This document shows, in pieces, positions 42,949-52,039 of a DNA stretch of 64,000 bases (position 1 is the first letter of the stretch; every line of letters starts with the position of its first letter). The stretch spans positions 277,071-341,070 of the forward strand of contig CACNKX010000001.1 in NCBI GenBank assembly GCA_902621165.1, written 5' to 3'. A program made the position numbers and the translations under genes. The notes under the pieces are model-generated. The model saw nothing but the letters and a program-made list of their open reading frames with translations, was not told the origin of the DNA and did not search any database. The DNA is from an uncultured Alphaproteobacteria bacterium (lineage in GTDB: Bacteria > Pseudomonadota > Alphaproteobacteria > HIMB59 > GCA-002718135).

Positions 42949-43756
42949 CGAATTGAACTTCTTGTATAAATTGTTTAATTAAATTTAAAACATTGTTCTC
43001 TGCTAAACTTGCATTCTCTAAAGTTTCCTGATGACTTAATTTTGTTTTATTCATACCAGCAGCTAAGTTGGTGATTACGCTGATACCAATAACGGGAAGT
43101 CCGCAATGATTAGCAACTAAAACTTCTGGTACTGTAGACATTCCAACTGCATTTCCACCTATTACTTTTAAGGCATTGATTTCAGCAGGAGTTTCAAAAT
43201 TTGGTCCTGAGTACATACAATAGATACCTTCATAAATTTTTTGATCTATTTTTTTAGCGACTTGTATTAACTGATCTCTATAAAACTTGTGATACCCATC
43301 ACTCATATCATGAAAACGAGGGCCATACTCTTCAGCATTGGGTCCAATAAGTGGATTAAAACCACTCCAGTTAATATGATCTTTAATTGCCATTAGACTG
43401 CCAGCCGGCATAGCTTCATCTAAACTACCTGCTGCATTTGTAACAACTAATAACTTAGACCCAATGTCCTTCAATACTCTTATGGGTGAAGCTAAACTTT
43501 GAGGATTATGCCCCTCATAAATATGTGATCTTCCATACATACAAACAACATTTAAATTATTTATTTTTCCTAAAACTAATTTACCTGCGTGACCTTTGAC
43601 AGTTGGCTGTGGAAAATCAGCTAACTGTTCATATGAGATTGATTCTTGAATATCTTTTTCTTCAAAAAAATTAGTTAGTCCACTTCCTAAAATTACGGCA
43701 ATATCGGGTGAAGTATTATTTGTTATTTCTAAAAATTTTTTTGCCGAAGATAACAT
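42926..43756 (-). CDS. punA: Purine nucleoside phosphorylase
   Basis: 276 residues, trimeric PNP type. Motifs: AVILGSGLTNFFEE, phosphate site GRSHIYEGH, VTNAAGSLDEAMPAGSLM, YSGPNFETPAEI and GMSTVPEV. Cleaves inosine and guanosine (adenosine poorly) to base and ribose-1-phosphate. Downstream of cdd by a 1-bp overlap and upstream of deoA by a 23-bp overlap. Consistent with adenosine deaminase at 34632 feeding inosine. The family also includes MTA phosphorylase, but the motifs fit PNP. Confidence 0.92.
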   Translation of the reverse strand: MLSSAKKFLEITNNTSPDIAVILGSGLTNFFEEKDIQESISYEQLADFPQPTVKGHAGKLVLGKINNLNVVCMYGRSHIYEGHNPQSLASPIRVLKDIGSKLLVVTNAAGSLDEAMPAGSLMAIKDHINWSGFNPLIGPNAEEYGPRFHDMSDGYHKFYRDQLIQVAKKIDQKIYEGIYCMYSGPNFETPAEINALKVIGGNAVGMSTVPEVLVANHCGLPVIGISVITNLAAGMNKTKLSHQETLENASLAENNVLNLIKQFIQEVQFDDTSRDN

Positions 43757-44172
43757 TAAAGATTCTCTGGGCCAAAAGAGTCTGGAAGTAATTCTTCGAG
43801 CGTAGATGTTTTCATATGACCATTTTCATTACACATATGAATCTTAGTATCTAAAGTAGCAAATTCTCTTAACCTCTGTCTACAACCGCCACAAGGTGAG
43901 CATAATAATTCACCTGAACCTATAACCACAACTTCTAAAATTTTTTTGTTTCCATTAGATATCATATTTCCAATTGCTGTTGCTTCAGCACACTGGGATT
44001 GAGGATAAGCTGCATTTTCAACATTACAACCAGTAATAATTTTACTATCTTCTGTTAGAAAAGCTGCTCCTACTTTAAAATTTGAATATGGCACATGAGC
44101 TTGCTCTCTAACTTTTTTTGCAGCCTTGAATAAACTATCAAAATTTTCTGAAACCATATTCTTGTTTAACAT
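43756..44172 (-). CDS. cdd: Cytidine deaminase
   Basis: 138 residues, normal for the tetrameric form. Zinc site: CNVENAAYPQSQCAEATAI (Cys, Glu) and SPCGGCRQRLREFA (two Cys). VPYSNFKVGAAFL is the substrate loop. Converts cytidine or deoxycytidine to uridine derivatives. First gene of the salvage operon; start may be ATG 44172 or the Met five codons on. Gap of 26 bp to the DUF1501 gene. Confidence 0.93.
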   Translation of the reverse strand: MLNKNMVSENFDSLFKAAKKVREQAHVPYSNFKVGAAFLTEDSKIITGCNVENAAYPQSQCAEATAIGNMISNGNKKILEVVVIGSGELLCSPCGGCRQRLREFATLDTKIHMCNENGHMKTSTLEELLPDSFGPENL

Positions 44173-44198
44173 GAAATTACTAAAAAAATTATTTATTT

Positions 44199-45350
44199 CT
44201 AAATCTTAAACAAATCTTGAGACAAATCAGGAAGTTCATCTCCCCAAAAAACTTCTTTACGCAAAAATTCTGGATCTTGGTTAAAACAAACAGACATTGC
44301 AGAATTATAAACAGCCCTTGAGTCAATAGTCGAATTTAGATCTCTTCCCTCAAACAATTCTTTCTTTTTTAGTCCAGGCCAATCTGTATAAACTTGAGAT
44401 TTTTTTAGCAAGCCTCCAGCCATTAGTATTGCACTTCCATATCCATGCTCAGTTCCATAGCCTCCATTTTGTTTTATAGTTCGGCCAAATTCAGTTAGAG
44501 TAAGAATAAGAGTATTATCAAACGCTTGACCAAGATTTTCATGTAAAATAGTAACAATTTTATTTACTTCTTCTAGTTCATCAGCATGCGCTCCATCAAC
44601 ACCTCCTTGAGCAGCATGGGTATCAAAACCATCTAAATCAAATACAGCAACTCGAGGACCACTTTGATCTTTTAATTGTTTAGCAGCTTCAAGAGCAAGT
44701 TTTTTTCTATCATCAGAGTCAGTAGCTATTTGCATAGACAATGGTCTTTTTCTTATTGTATCAAGTGTAGATTTAATTAACTCGTTATGCTCACCCTTAA
44801 ATTCATTATAAATTTGATCTATTAACTTTGTTTCAACAAAATCTGGTGATGGGAAGAAGTTATTATTCTGTGGCACACCTCTTAATAAAAGTGGCATTGG
44901 TAAAGATATTGCCAAACCTTTTCCTATAATATTTGAAGCTAGTAATCCTCTACCAAGCCATCCTGTTTTTTCTTTGTATGGAATGTGTGCTCCAGTTTCC
45001 ATTAAATTTTGCCCATCAAAATGTGATCTACCTGTGTAAGGAATATTTGTTGCATGAACAAATGCCGCTTGATTTTTTTGCCAGAGTTTATGAAAAATTT
45101 CTAATTTAGGGTGAAGACCAAAATCACTGTTCAAATTAAGAACGTCTTCCAGAATAAGTTTTTTTCTCAATTTTTTAAGACGTTTATCTCCAATAACAGG
45201 AACCGCTGTTAAACCATCCATTCCCCCTCGAAGTGATATAATAATTAGATTTTTTTTCTGCATTGAAGCAAAACTTATTTTTGGAAAATATCCAGAAAGA
45301 AATAATGTTGTTGATCCTCCAATTAAAAAATTTCTTCTTGTGCAGTTCAT
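44199..45350 (-). CDS. DUF1501 (Tat-exported, sulfatase-like) protein
   Basis: 383 residues. Tat signal TRRNFLIGGSTTLFLSG, then IIISLRGGMDGLTAVP, PYTGRSHFDGQNLMETG, VFDLDGFDTHAAQGG and LTEFGRTIKQNGGYGTEHGYG, the conserved blocks of DUF1501, an alkaline-phosphatase-superfamily-related periplasmic protein of unknown function. Overlaps the DUF1800 gene by 4 bp; the two families are nearly always neighbours and probably form a complex. Metal-binding acidic/His pattern (DTH, GTEHG) suggests a metallohydrolase. Confidence 0.9.
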   Translation of the reverse strand: MNCTRRNFLIGGSTTLFLSGYFPKISFASMQKKNLIIISLRGGMDGLTAVPVIGDKRLKKLRKKLILEDVLNLNSDFGLHPKLEIFHKLWQKNQAAFVHATNIPYTGRSHFDGQNLMETGAHIPYKEKTGWLGRGLLASNIIGKGLAISLPMPLLLRGVPQNNNFFPSPDFVETKLIDQIYNEFKGEHNELIKSTLDTIRKRPLSMQIATDSDDRKKLALEAAKQLKDQSGPRVAVFDLDGFDTHAAQGGVDGAHADELEEVNKIVTILHENLGQAFDNTLILTLTEFGRTIKQNGGYGTEHGYGSAILMAGGLLKKSQVYTDWPGLKKKELFEGRDLNSTIDSRAVYNSAMSVCFNQDPEFLRKEVFWGDELPDLSQDLFKI

Positions 45351-46783
45351 ATTTTTAATACTCCTGGCAAATTACAAATGACTCCATACTTTTGACCTAA
45401 ATCATAATCTGATGTGCCAAATCTAAAATTATCAATAAGAGACGCCATATTTTTATGATCTTCAAAATTATTTTTAAGACAAGATAAAATAAAACCATGG
45501 GATCTGTTTCCAGATTTAACAAGCATTGGAAGTTCAACTGAAGCAAACCAAAAGCGGCGTAATAATAATTCTGGCGATACCCAATCTACCTCCAAATCAC
45601 TCCAACCATTAGGTTGTTTGGCACGATAAGGTGAATGGCCTATTTCTCTAAGTATCCATGATAATTGTCTTTGTCTGTTATTTGGCTTCGACTTAAAAGT
45701 ATAATTCATTTTTTCAAAAGAAAGCGGAATATTTAAATCAAACATTCTAGATAATTGCATTAACCATATTTCAGGTGGATGAAATTTATGTGTAATCTCA
45801 TTATACTTATAAGCTTGCGTTATAACTGCTTTGTGAATTTCAATTAAGCTTCCATTGGATTTGTTCCATGCTTCTATTACTGGGTCTATCATTTCTTCTG
45901 TTGGTTCATCTGTAATAAAATGCTTGCATAATTTTGTTGAAACAAATTTGATACAGATTGGGTGAGTTGCCAAATCATGAATTACTTTAGCAAGTTCTCT
46001 TTTTGCATCGTTTTTGTATTTAACTCCTAAAACAATTTTATCTCCTTTTTGATGCATTTCTTGATCAAACCATATATCGCCGGTTTCTAAATTTTTTCTA
46101 TCCCATTTGTGCGCCCAACCTGTCATGATATAGGCTAATTGAATCACATCTTCCTGTGTGTATCCAGCATTTGGAGATACTGTATGTAACTCTAATAATT
46201 CTCTTGCATGATTTTCATTTATAGTTTCTCCCCACTCCATTCCTTTTTTAGAATTGGGGCCAAAAGATTCTGAATTATCAAGGTGGTGAATCATACACCA
46301 TGAAGTCGTAACTGATTGAACCATTTCTTCAAAAGTTTTAACCATGTTAGGTCTAATAATTTCACGTTGATAAGGTCCAGTACTAAACTCTGCTAGAAAA
46401 TCTTTTTCACTTATTGCAAAATGATTTCCCCAAAAAAGCCAGAAACGCTCGAAAACAGGTTGTTTTGAATACTTTGTTTGAAAATGACGAATAGCATGTT
46501 CATTTAATTCAAAATATCTTTCACCAGTTTTTATTCTTAATTCATCTTTTGCTTTTCTATACGCATGTTTATCATTTTTAAATTTTTTTCTTAAAACTTC
46601 TCTATCTCCGTACACCCATTCACCATATTTTTTTCTTAAATCTTTTTCTGTTGGGATTGTTCCAGGCCACAAGAGATCAGGTATTCTATCTAATTGATTT
46701 ATTGCCCAATTAAGAGGATCTTTATATGGTTTTTCATTTGGCGACAGGCCAAACGCTACTCGTCTATAAAAATTTAATGACAT
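45347..46783 (-). CDS. DUF1800 protein
   Basis: 478 residues. Blocks: RRVAFGLSPNE at the start, FERFWLFWGNHFAIS, TSWCMIHHLDN, NENHARELLELHTVSPNAGYTQEDV (the most conserved stretch) and AYIMTGWAHK. Family of unknown function, always paired with DUF1501; here the two overlap by 4 bp. No obvious signal peptide at this start; it may be exported with its Tat partner. The domain is mainly helical. Confidence 0.9.
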   Translation of the reverse strand: MSLNFYRRVAFGLSPNEKPYKDPLNWAINQLDRIPDLLWPGTIPTEKDLRKKYGEWVYGDREVLRKKFKNDKHAYRKAKDELRIKTGERYFELNEHAIRHFQTKYSKQPVFERFWLFWGNHFAISEKDFLAEFSTGPYQREIIRPNMVKTFEEMVQSVTTSWCMIHHLDNSESFGPNSKKGMEWGETINENHARELLELHTVSPNAGYTQEDVIQLAYIMTGWAHKWDRKNLETGDIWFDQEMHQKGDKIVLGVKYKNDAKRELAKVIHDLATHPICIKFVSTKLCKHFITDEPTEEMIDPVIEAWNKSNGSLIEIHKAVITQAYKYNEITHKFHPPEIWLMQLSRMFDLNIPLSFEKMNYTFKSKPNNRQRQLSWILREIGHSPYRAKQPNGWSDLEVDWVSPELLLRRFWFASVELPMLVKSGNRSHGFILSCLKNNFEDHKNMASLIDNFRFGTSDYDLGQKYGVICNLPGVLKI

Positions 46784-46835
46784 ATATAAAAAAAAATAGT
46801 TTACATATATTTATAATTTTTAAAAATAAAATTTA

Positions 46836-47486
46836 ATGAAAAATATACCTCTAAAAATTTGTGGCATAACAAATGTGAAATCTGTTGAAGTGGCACATAA
46901 AAATAAAATAAAATCATTAGGTTTTGCAAGTAAAAATTTAAATGGACCAAACACAGTTAGTGATAAAAAAATACAATCATTAATGAAAGAATGTAAAAAT
47001 TATAAAATAGAATCAGTACTTCTGACTCGGTATGTATCTTTAGACAAGCTAATAGAGCAAATAGATTTTACAAAACCAAAGACAATTTCATGTTCATATC
47101 ATTTTCCCAAAAAAGATTTATTAAAAATAAAAAAAATATTTAGAAGATTAAAAATTGGTATTGCAATTAATCCAGAAAATTTTGATAAAAAATACATTGA
47201 ATCAATTAGAAAAATTGTTGATGTTATTTATTTTGATATGAATGTTTATAGGAAAAAGAGTATTAAAAAGTATTCATTGAGAAAAAGTATTAAACAAATA
47301 CAGTTTATAAAAAGTAAAAATATTCCAGTTTATATTGGTGGTGGTATAGACAAAAAAAATGTTTCATACATTCTAAAACAAATAACACCTTTTGGATTAG
47401 ATATTTCTAGAAGTTTGAAAAATCAGAGAAATTTAATTTCTAAATCAAAACTCAAAGATTTTTTAAATCAAATTTCGGTAGGATAA
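46836..47486 (+). CDS. Divergent TrpF-like (phosphoribosylanthranilate isomerase family) protein
   Basis: 216 residues. TIM-barrel family of TrpF: KICGITN at the start with catalytic Cys, IYFDMN where the catalytic Asp is expected, VYIGGGIDKKNV, and FGLDISRSL at the last phosphate loop, where TrpF normally has GLDVSSGVE. Very Lys/Ile-rich. No trp gene is nearby; its 3' end overlaps the convergent folK gene by 24 bp. Either a fast-evolving TrpF or a paralogue with another function. Confidence 0.7.
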   Translation: MKNIPLKICGITNVKSVEVAHKNKIKSLGFASKNLNGPNTVSDKKIQSLMKECKNYKIESVLLTRYVSLDKLIEQIDFTKPKTISCSYHFPKKDLLKIKKIFRRLKIGIAINPENFDKKYIESIRKIVDVIYFDMNVYRKKSIKKYSLRKSIKQIQFIKSKNIPVYIGGGIDKKNVSYILKQITPFGLDISRSLKNQRNLISKSKLKDFLNQISVG

Positions 47487-47963
47487 TCGTTTAATAATAT
47501 ATTTGTTTTGCAACTCTTTCGATAAGACTTTTATTGATTTTTTTTCAAGTGGATGTCTGAAAAATGGATCGATATCAAGTATTGGATATAACACAAAATC
47601 TCTTTCAGCTGCTCTTGGGTGAGGAATTATTAAATTTTTTTTAATAAATATTTGTTTGCCAAAAAAAATAATATCCAAATCAATGTTTCTTGGACCATTG
47701 ATAATTTTTTTATTTTTTTTTAATTTTTTTTCAATTTCATAAATATTATTTATTAATTCTAATGGCTGCTGGTTGGTACATAGTTTTATTGCGGTGTTAA
47801 AAAAATTACTTTGCGATTTGTATCCATAAGGAGAAGAAATATAAATATTTGCAAATTTTTTTATATTACCAATATTTTCTAACTCTCTAACAGCACACCG
47901 TAAATTAAATATAGCATTACCTAGATTTGAGCCAAGTGCGATTATTGTTTCAGTTTGATACAC
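47463..47963 (-). CDS. folK: 2-amino-4-hydroxy-6-hydroxymethyldihydropteridine pyrophosphokinase
   Basis: 166 residues. HPPK motifs: ALGSNLGNAIFNL, SSPYGYKSQSNFFNTA, and the metal/ATP signature GPRNIDLDIIFFG followed by IPHPRAAERDFVLYP. Transfers pyrophosphate from ATP to the pterin, the step before FolP. Overlaps folB by 14 bp; last gene of the folate operon. Overlaps the TrpF-like gene tail to tail. Confidence 0.92.
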   Translation of the reverse strand: MYQTETIIALGSNLGNAIFNLRCAVRELENIGNIKKFANIYISSPYGYKSQSNFFNTAIKLCTNQQPLELINNIYEIEKKLKKNKKIINGPRNIDLDIIFFGKQIFIKKNLIIPHPRAAERDFVLYPILDIDPFFRHPLEKKSIKVLSKELQNKYIIKRLSYRNLI

Positions 47964-48294
47964 TTAGTGAGTCAGCTCCATATTTTTTTGCTACAGCTGT
48001 TTTATTAATTGTAATTTTAACTTTTTTTATTTTAAATTTTTTTTCAAGAACATTGGATGTTTTTATTATTAAATGCTCAAGAGTATGTGATTGAGACTCC
48101 TTTATGAAAGTTTTTAAATATTTTGTAATAGATGAATAATCCTTCACATTATTTATATTGTTTAAATCTAGTGAGTTTTTAACAGGATAACTAAATTCTA
48201 ATGTTACCTTTAACAACTGTTTTTTCTTTCTCTCCTGGGCAGTGATACCTATATTTGCACTGATGGATAAGTTTTTAATTTCTACTTTGAACAT
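47950..48294 (-). CDS. folB: Dihydroneopterin aldolase
   Basis: 114 residues, tunnelling fold. Seen are LSISANIGITAQERKKKQ (substrate block with Glu), DYSSITKYL, and the SHTLEHLI block with the pocket Glu, then KVTINK-like IKKVKITINKTAV with the catalytic Lys region. Converts dihydroneopterin to hydroxymethyl-dihydropterin and glycolaldehyde. Overlaps folP by 13 bp and folK by 14 bp, so tightly coupled. Confidence 0.88.
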   Translation of the reverse strand: MFKVEIKNLSISANIGITAQERKKKQLLKVTLEFSYPVKNSLDLNNINNVKDYSSITKYLKTFIKESQSHTLEHLIIKTSNVLEKKFKIKKVKITINKTAVAKKYGADSLSVSN

Positions 48295-49100
48295 AGTTTT
48301 TCAAAAATTTTTAATGATTGAGACGTTTCTTTTATGTCGTGAACTCTAAATATATCAACTCCCTTTTGATAACAATATAATGCAGAAGCGATTGAACCTC
48401 CCAATCTTTGATTTGTTTCACTCTTATCTATGAAGTTAATCCAGCTTTTTCTAGATGATCCTAATAATAATCCATATCCCTTAAACTTAAATTGATTAAT
48501 TTTTTGCATGATTTCTATATTTTGTTTTAAATTTTTACCAAAACCAATACCTGGGTCAAACCAAACTTTGGATGAAGGAATTTTTATTTTTTCTAATTGT
48601 TTAATTTTCTGAAGAAATATTTTTTTAATATCTTGTACAACATTATTATATGAGTGTATTTTCTTTTGCATAGTTTTGGGTGGTGCAGGTGTGTGCATTA
48701 AAATTAAACCTGTTTTAAATTTTTTAGTTAAAAAAAATAAATCTTCTGAGCCACCGAAGACATCATTTATAATATGTGCTCCCATATTTAATGCATATTC
48801 TTGAGTTTCAATTTTATTAGTATCAACCGATATGACAAATTTATTTTTTGGCAATTTTTTTAATATCGGCTCTAATCTTTTAACTTCTTCTTTGTGTGTT
48901 AATGGATCTGAACCAGGTCTTGTACTTTCTGCCCCAATATCAATAATACTTGCTCCATTTTTTATCATTTCTTTGATATTTTTTAGTGCATCTGAACTTT
49001 TAAAACTCTTTCCACCATCACTAAAAGAGTCAGGAGTAACATTGCATATTCCCATTACCGTTGGACTAGATAGTTTAAAATTATAATTTCCTAATTTCAT
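48282..49100 (-). CDS. folP: Dihydropteroate synthase
   Basis: 272 residues, TIM barrel. Signatures: MGICNVTPDSFSDGGK (loop 1), GASIIDIGAESTRPGSDPLT (loop 2), NDVFGG, WFDPGIGFGKNLKQN and GYGLLLGSSRKSWI. Joins p-aminobenzoate with the pterin pyrophosphate. All catalytic motifs are intact. Overlaps pabC by 4 bp and folB by 13 bp; the p-aminobenzoate genes lie directly upstream in the operon. Confidence 0.94.
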   Translation of the reverse strand: MKLGNYNFKLSSPTVMGICNVTPDSFSDGGKSFKSSDALKNIKEMIKNGASIIDIGAESTRPGSDPLTHKEEVKRLEPILKKLPKNKFVISVDTNKIETQEYALNMGAHIINDVFGGSEDLFFLTKKFKTGLILMHTPAPPKTMQKKIHSYNNVVQDIKKIFLQKIKQLEKIKIPSSKVWFDPGIGFGKNLKQNIEIMQKINQFKFKGYGLLLGSSRKSWINFIDKSETNQRLGGSIASALYCYQKGVDIFRVHDIKETSQSLKIFEKLCSK

Positions 49101-49852
49101 TTCAATAATATTTTTGCATATTTTTTTGATAATAAATTATACATTTTCATTGAAGACCTATACCAATTAAATTGTTTAATAAAAGAAATACTAACCACAC
49201 CTTTACCAGAGCCAACTAGAAGTATTTCACTAAATTGATGTAAACTAGAAATATTAATATCTGTTCTATGAATTTTGTAAGGCAGATTTTTAATTAAGTA
49301 TTCTAGAGTAATTCCATGATAATAGTAATTTTTTGGAGTGAATAATTTATTACCGTTTGCAAAAATTAAATTGGTCGTAGAGCCTTCTAAAATTTTGTTG
49401 TTAAAATAAAAAAGAATCTCTTCTTTTTGTAAATTAATTTTTTTTTGTAAAGAAATTATTTTTTTGTACTGTAAGTTTTTGAAGTTAGGTAAAGCCCGTT
49501 GGAATCTAAAAAATTTTGCAGTAAAATACTTATGATCTTTGTTTCTTTTACGTACAGATAATGAGATTATTTTTTTTGTGACTGCAATTCTTAATAGGTG
49601 GTCGTAATTTTTAATTTTAGAATATTTATTTAAAAAATTGGTTAAAAAATTTTTTGAAATTTTAGCATCAATGCCAAAGTATCTTAAATCTTTATTTAGT
49701 TTTTTTAAATGCTGATCAACTAAGATAAAATTTGGCTCTTTGCCAAATAGTCTAATAGTTGTAAAGATGCCCTTGTAACCCCAAAGTGAATTGAACTTAA
49801 GTAATTTAAAATTCTTAGCGTGAAAGGATTTTTTTAATAAGATATTTTCCAT
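49097..49852 (-). CDS. pabC: Aminodeoxychorismate lyase-like class IV PLP enzyme
   Basis: 251 residues of fold-type IV PLP enzymes. GYKGIFTTIRLFGKEP is the usual start block; EEILFYFNNKILEGSTTNLIFANG holds the PLP Glu region and KLFTPKNYYYHGITLEYLI follows. Lys-rich and divergent; the catalytic Lys is likely in the IAVTKKIISLSV part. Placed between pabA and folP, it should release p-aminobenzoate and pyruvate from aminodeoxychorismate. Its first 38 bp overlap pabA, so the start could be further in, but no better start codon is seen. Confidence 0.8.
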   Translation of the reverse strand: MENILLKKSFHAKNFKLLKFNSLWGYKGIFTTIRLFGKEPNFILVDQHLKKLNKDLRYFGIDAKISKNFLTNFLNKYSKIKNYDHLLRIAVTKKIISLSVRKRNKDHKYFTAKFFRFQRALPNFKNLQYKKIISLQKKINLQKEEILFYFNNKILEGSTTNLIFANGNKLFTPKNYYYHGITLEYLIKNLPYKIHRTDINISSLHQFSEILLVGSGKGVVSISFIKQFNWYRSSMKMYNLLSKKYAKILLK

Positions 49853-50372
49853 GTGGAGTTAAAAATGAATCTGGGTGAAACTGTAATCCATAAACTTTAT
49901 TAATATCATCTTCAACCGCCATTGCTACATTTGTTTTTACACAACGCATTGTAATTATCATTGATTGAGAAACAAATGGTTCAGCCATTTTTAAGGAATG
50001 ATATCGACCTCCAAGGAAATTAAAATTTTTTTTAAAAATTGATTTATCGTTAGTAACTTTAATATGACTCTGATAACCATGAAGAATATTTTTTTGTTGA
50101 ACTATTTTAGCTCCTTCACAAAAAACTATTTGTTGGAAACCTAAACATATTCCTAATATTTTTTTCTTTCCTTTATATTTATTGTAAATCTTAGTTGTTA
50201 ATGGATAATCTTTTGGTTCACCAGGGCCTGGTGAAAGAACGATTGTCGAAGATTTTTCTAGTTTTATTTGATCTATTTCATAATAATTTGAAACAAATGT
50301 TGGCTCAATACTATCTAGTAGATGAGCTAAATTGTATGTGAATGAATCTTCGTGATCAATGAGATAAATCAT
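49815..50372 (-). CDS. pabA: Aminodeoxychorismate synthase glutaminase component
   Basis: 185 residues, class I glutamine amidotransferase. MIYLIDHEDSFTYNL start, VLSPGPGEPKDYPL, nucleophile Cys in GICLGFQQIVF and His-x-Glu-like HPDSFLTP at the end (the usual HPES Glu is Asp here). Supplies ammonia to PabB. TrpG function is possible in principle, but the gene stands between pabB and pabC. Starts on the last base of the pabB stop. Confidence 0.88.
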   Translation of the reverse strand: MIYLIDHEDSFTYNLAHLLDSIEPTFVSNYYEIDQIKLEKSSTIVLSPGPGEPKDYPLTTKIYNKYKGKKKILGICLGFQQIVFCEGAKIVQQKNILHGYQSHIKVTNDKSIFKKNFNFLGGRYHSLKMAEPFVSQSMIITMRCVKTNVAMAVEDDINKVYGLQFHPDSFLTPHGKYLIKKILSR

Positions 50373-51577
50373 TAGTTAAATAGATCTAAAAGTGATTTAG
50401 CTTTAATATAATTTTCATTATATTCTTTTTTTGCGGTACTGCCTAAGATCACACCACTAGCAACTGATAATTCGATATCATTTTTAAAGTTAAGTAGTGT
50501 TCTAATCATTATGTTAAATCGCATATCACCATTTGAATGTATAATTCCAAAACTGCCTGTATAAATATTTCTGTCAAATTTTTCTTTTCTATTTAGAAGT
50601 TGAATAGTACTAATTTTTGGACAACCAATGACTGAACCACCTGGCATTAAAGAAGAAATTATATCATGGTTACTCATTTTATTTTTTATAATTCCCTTGA
50701 TTGTCGTAACGTAATGAAAAAGATCTCGATATTCCTCAACTTTTTTTAGTTTATCTATTTTTACAGATCCGGTTTTACAGATTTTAGACAAATCATTTCT
50801 TTCCATATCAACAATCATATTATGTTCTTTGGTTTCTTTTTCATTTCTTCTAAAAAATGTGAGAGCTTTATTTTTATTTAACTTCTTTGTTTTTCTTAAT
50901 GTTCCAGCAATAGGTTTAGTTCTAATTGTGTTATTTTTTTTCAATATGAGTGTCTCTGGTGAACAACTTACGATATTATAGTCTTTTTCCCTGATAAGAA
51001 AACTTTCAGGCGACTCATTCATTTTCATTAGCTTCCAAAAAAGATCAATAGAATTGATATTACCTTTTTTCGAATATGTTTGAGCTATTTTAATTTGATA
51101 AGTTTTTCCCTGTTTAATATTTTTAGAGAAATCATTAAATATCTTAGAGTACTGCTGTAAAGATAAATTAAGATTAAACTTTTTATTTAACTGTAAATAT
51201 TTTTTTGTATTGATACTTATATTTCTAAAATTGGGTTTAATGCTTTTGATTATTATTTTTTTACCAATACTAATTTTAGTTTGTGGCTTGTAAAATACGC
51301 CGCTATGAAAATTTTTAGATCGCTGTTTTGGAAACTTTATTCCTATATTTTCACAAAGAAGTTTATAACCAAAGAAACCAACATAACAATTCAATTCTTC
51401 AATCTTAGATTTTTTTGATTTAGATTGGGTATTAAGAAAATATTTTAGATTTTTTTTATTAATAATAATTCTTTTAGAAAAATCAGTATAGATGTCATAA
51501 CCCTTATCAGTTTTGTAAATTATAAGAGGTTTATCTGATTGATATAGCCTATTTAGATATTCTTTATTGTTCAGCAC
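50372..51577 (-). CDS. pabB: Aminodeoxychorismate synthase component I
   Basis: 401 residues, chorismate-binding fold. Conserved C-terminal blocks: SPETLILKKNNTIRTKPIAGT, DMERNDLSKI, VTTIKG, LMPGGSVIGCPK and IYTGSFGIIHSNGDMRFNIMIRT. The MPGGSVIGCPK motif is the PabB/TrpE active-site stretch. Converts chorismate and ammonia to aminodeoxychorismate. N-terminal part is divergent. First gene of the pabB-pabA-pabC-folP-folB-folK operon. TrpE is the close alternative; folate neighbours decide for PabB. Confidence 0.9.
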   Translation of the reverse strand: MLNNKEYLNRLYQSDKPLIIYKTDKGYDIYTDFSKRIIINKKNLKYFLNTQSKSKKSKIEELNCYVGFFGYKLLCENIGIKFPKQRSKNFHSGVFYKPQTKISIGKKIIIKSIKPNFRNISINTKKYLQLNKKFNLNLSLQQYSKIFNDFSKNIKQGKTYQIKIAQTYSKKGNINSIDLFWKLMKMNESPESFLIREKDYNIVSCSPETLILKKNNTIRTKPIAGTLRKTKKLNKNKALTFFRRNEKETKEHNMIVDMERNDLSKICKTGSVKIDKLKKVEEYRDLFHYVTTIKGIIKNKMSNHDIISSLMPGGSVIGCPKISTIQLLNRKEKFDRNIYTGSFGIIHSNGDMRFNIMIRTLLNFKNDIELSVASGVILGSTAKKEYNENYIKAKSLLDLFN

Positions 51578-51605
51578 TTGATTCTATTATAATTAGGATA
51601 CTTAT

Positions 51606-52028
51606 ATGAAAAGTTTTTTTACTAAAATATTCTTTTTTTGCTTAACAGTCACATGGTCGTTAGGTCTTTTTGCACATGGCACTATCATTTTTCCAAATGT
51701 AGAACATGGTGATGGTTACATTGATGTTAAAATATATGACTCAAAAGAAAGCTTTTTGGATGAAGAATTAGCTATTGAGAGTGTTAGAAAAAGAGTGCAA
51801 AAGGGCGAGGTTGTTGTTCCTTTGAGTAAAATTCATGAAGGAAAAATAGCAATTGTTGCCTATCACGATGAAGATTCAGACGGAAAATTAAAGACTGGAT
51901 TATTCTGGAGACCAAAAGAAGGTTTTGCCTTTAGTAATAATTATCAGCCAAAAGGTCCCCCGTCATTTGAAAAAGCTGCAATCATTTTAGTTCATGGCGA
52001 ACCCGTGGTAATAGAACTTAATTATTAA
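51606..52028 (+). CDS. DUF2141 periplasmic protein
   Basis: 140 residues. Signal peptide up to about LGLFAHG, then a beta-rich domain with DVKIYDSKESFLDEE and IAIVAYHDEDSDGKLKTGLFWRPKEGFAFSN, the DUF2141 core with its DxDxDGKLxT calcium-binding-like loop. Function unknown; secreted. It precedes cysS by 11 bp and may share a promoter. Confidence 0.85.
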   Translation: MKSFFTKIFFFCLTVTWSLGLFAHGTIIFPNVEHGDGYIDVKIYDSKESFLDEELAIESVRKRVQKGEVVVPLSKIHEGKIAIVAYHDEDSDGKLKTGLFWRPKEGFAFSNNYQPKGPPSFEKAAIILVHGEPVVIELNY

Positions 52029-52039
52029 AAATTATATTG

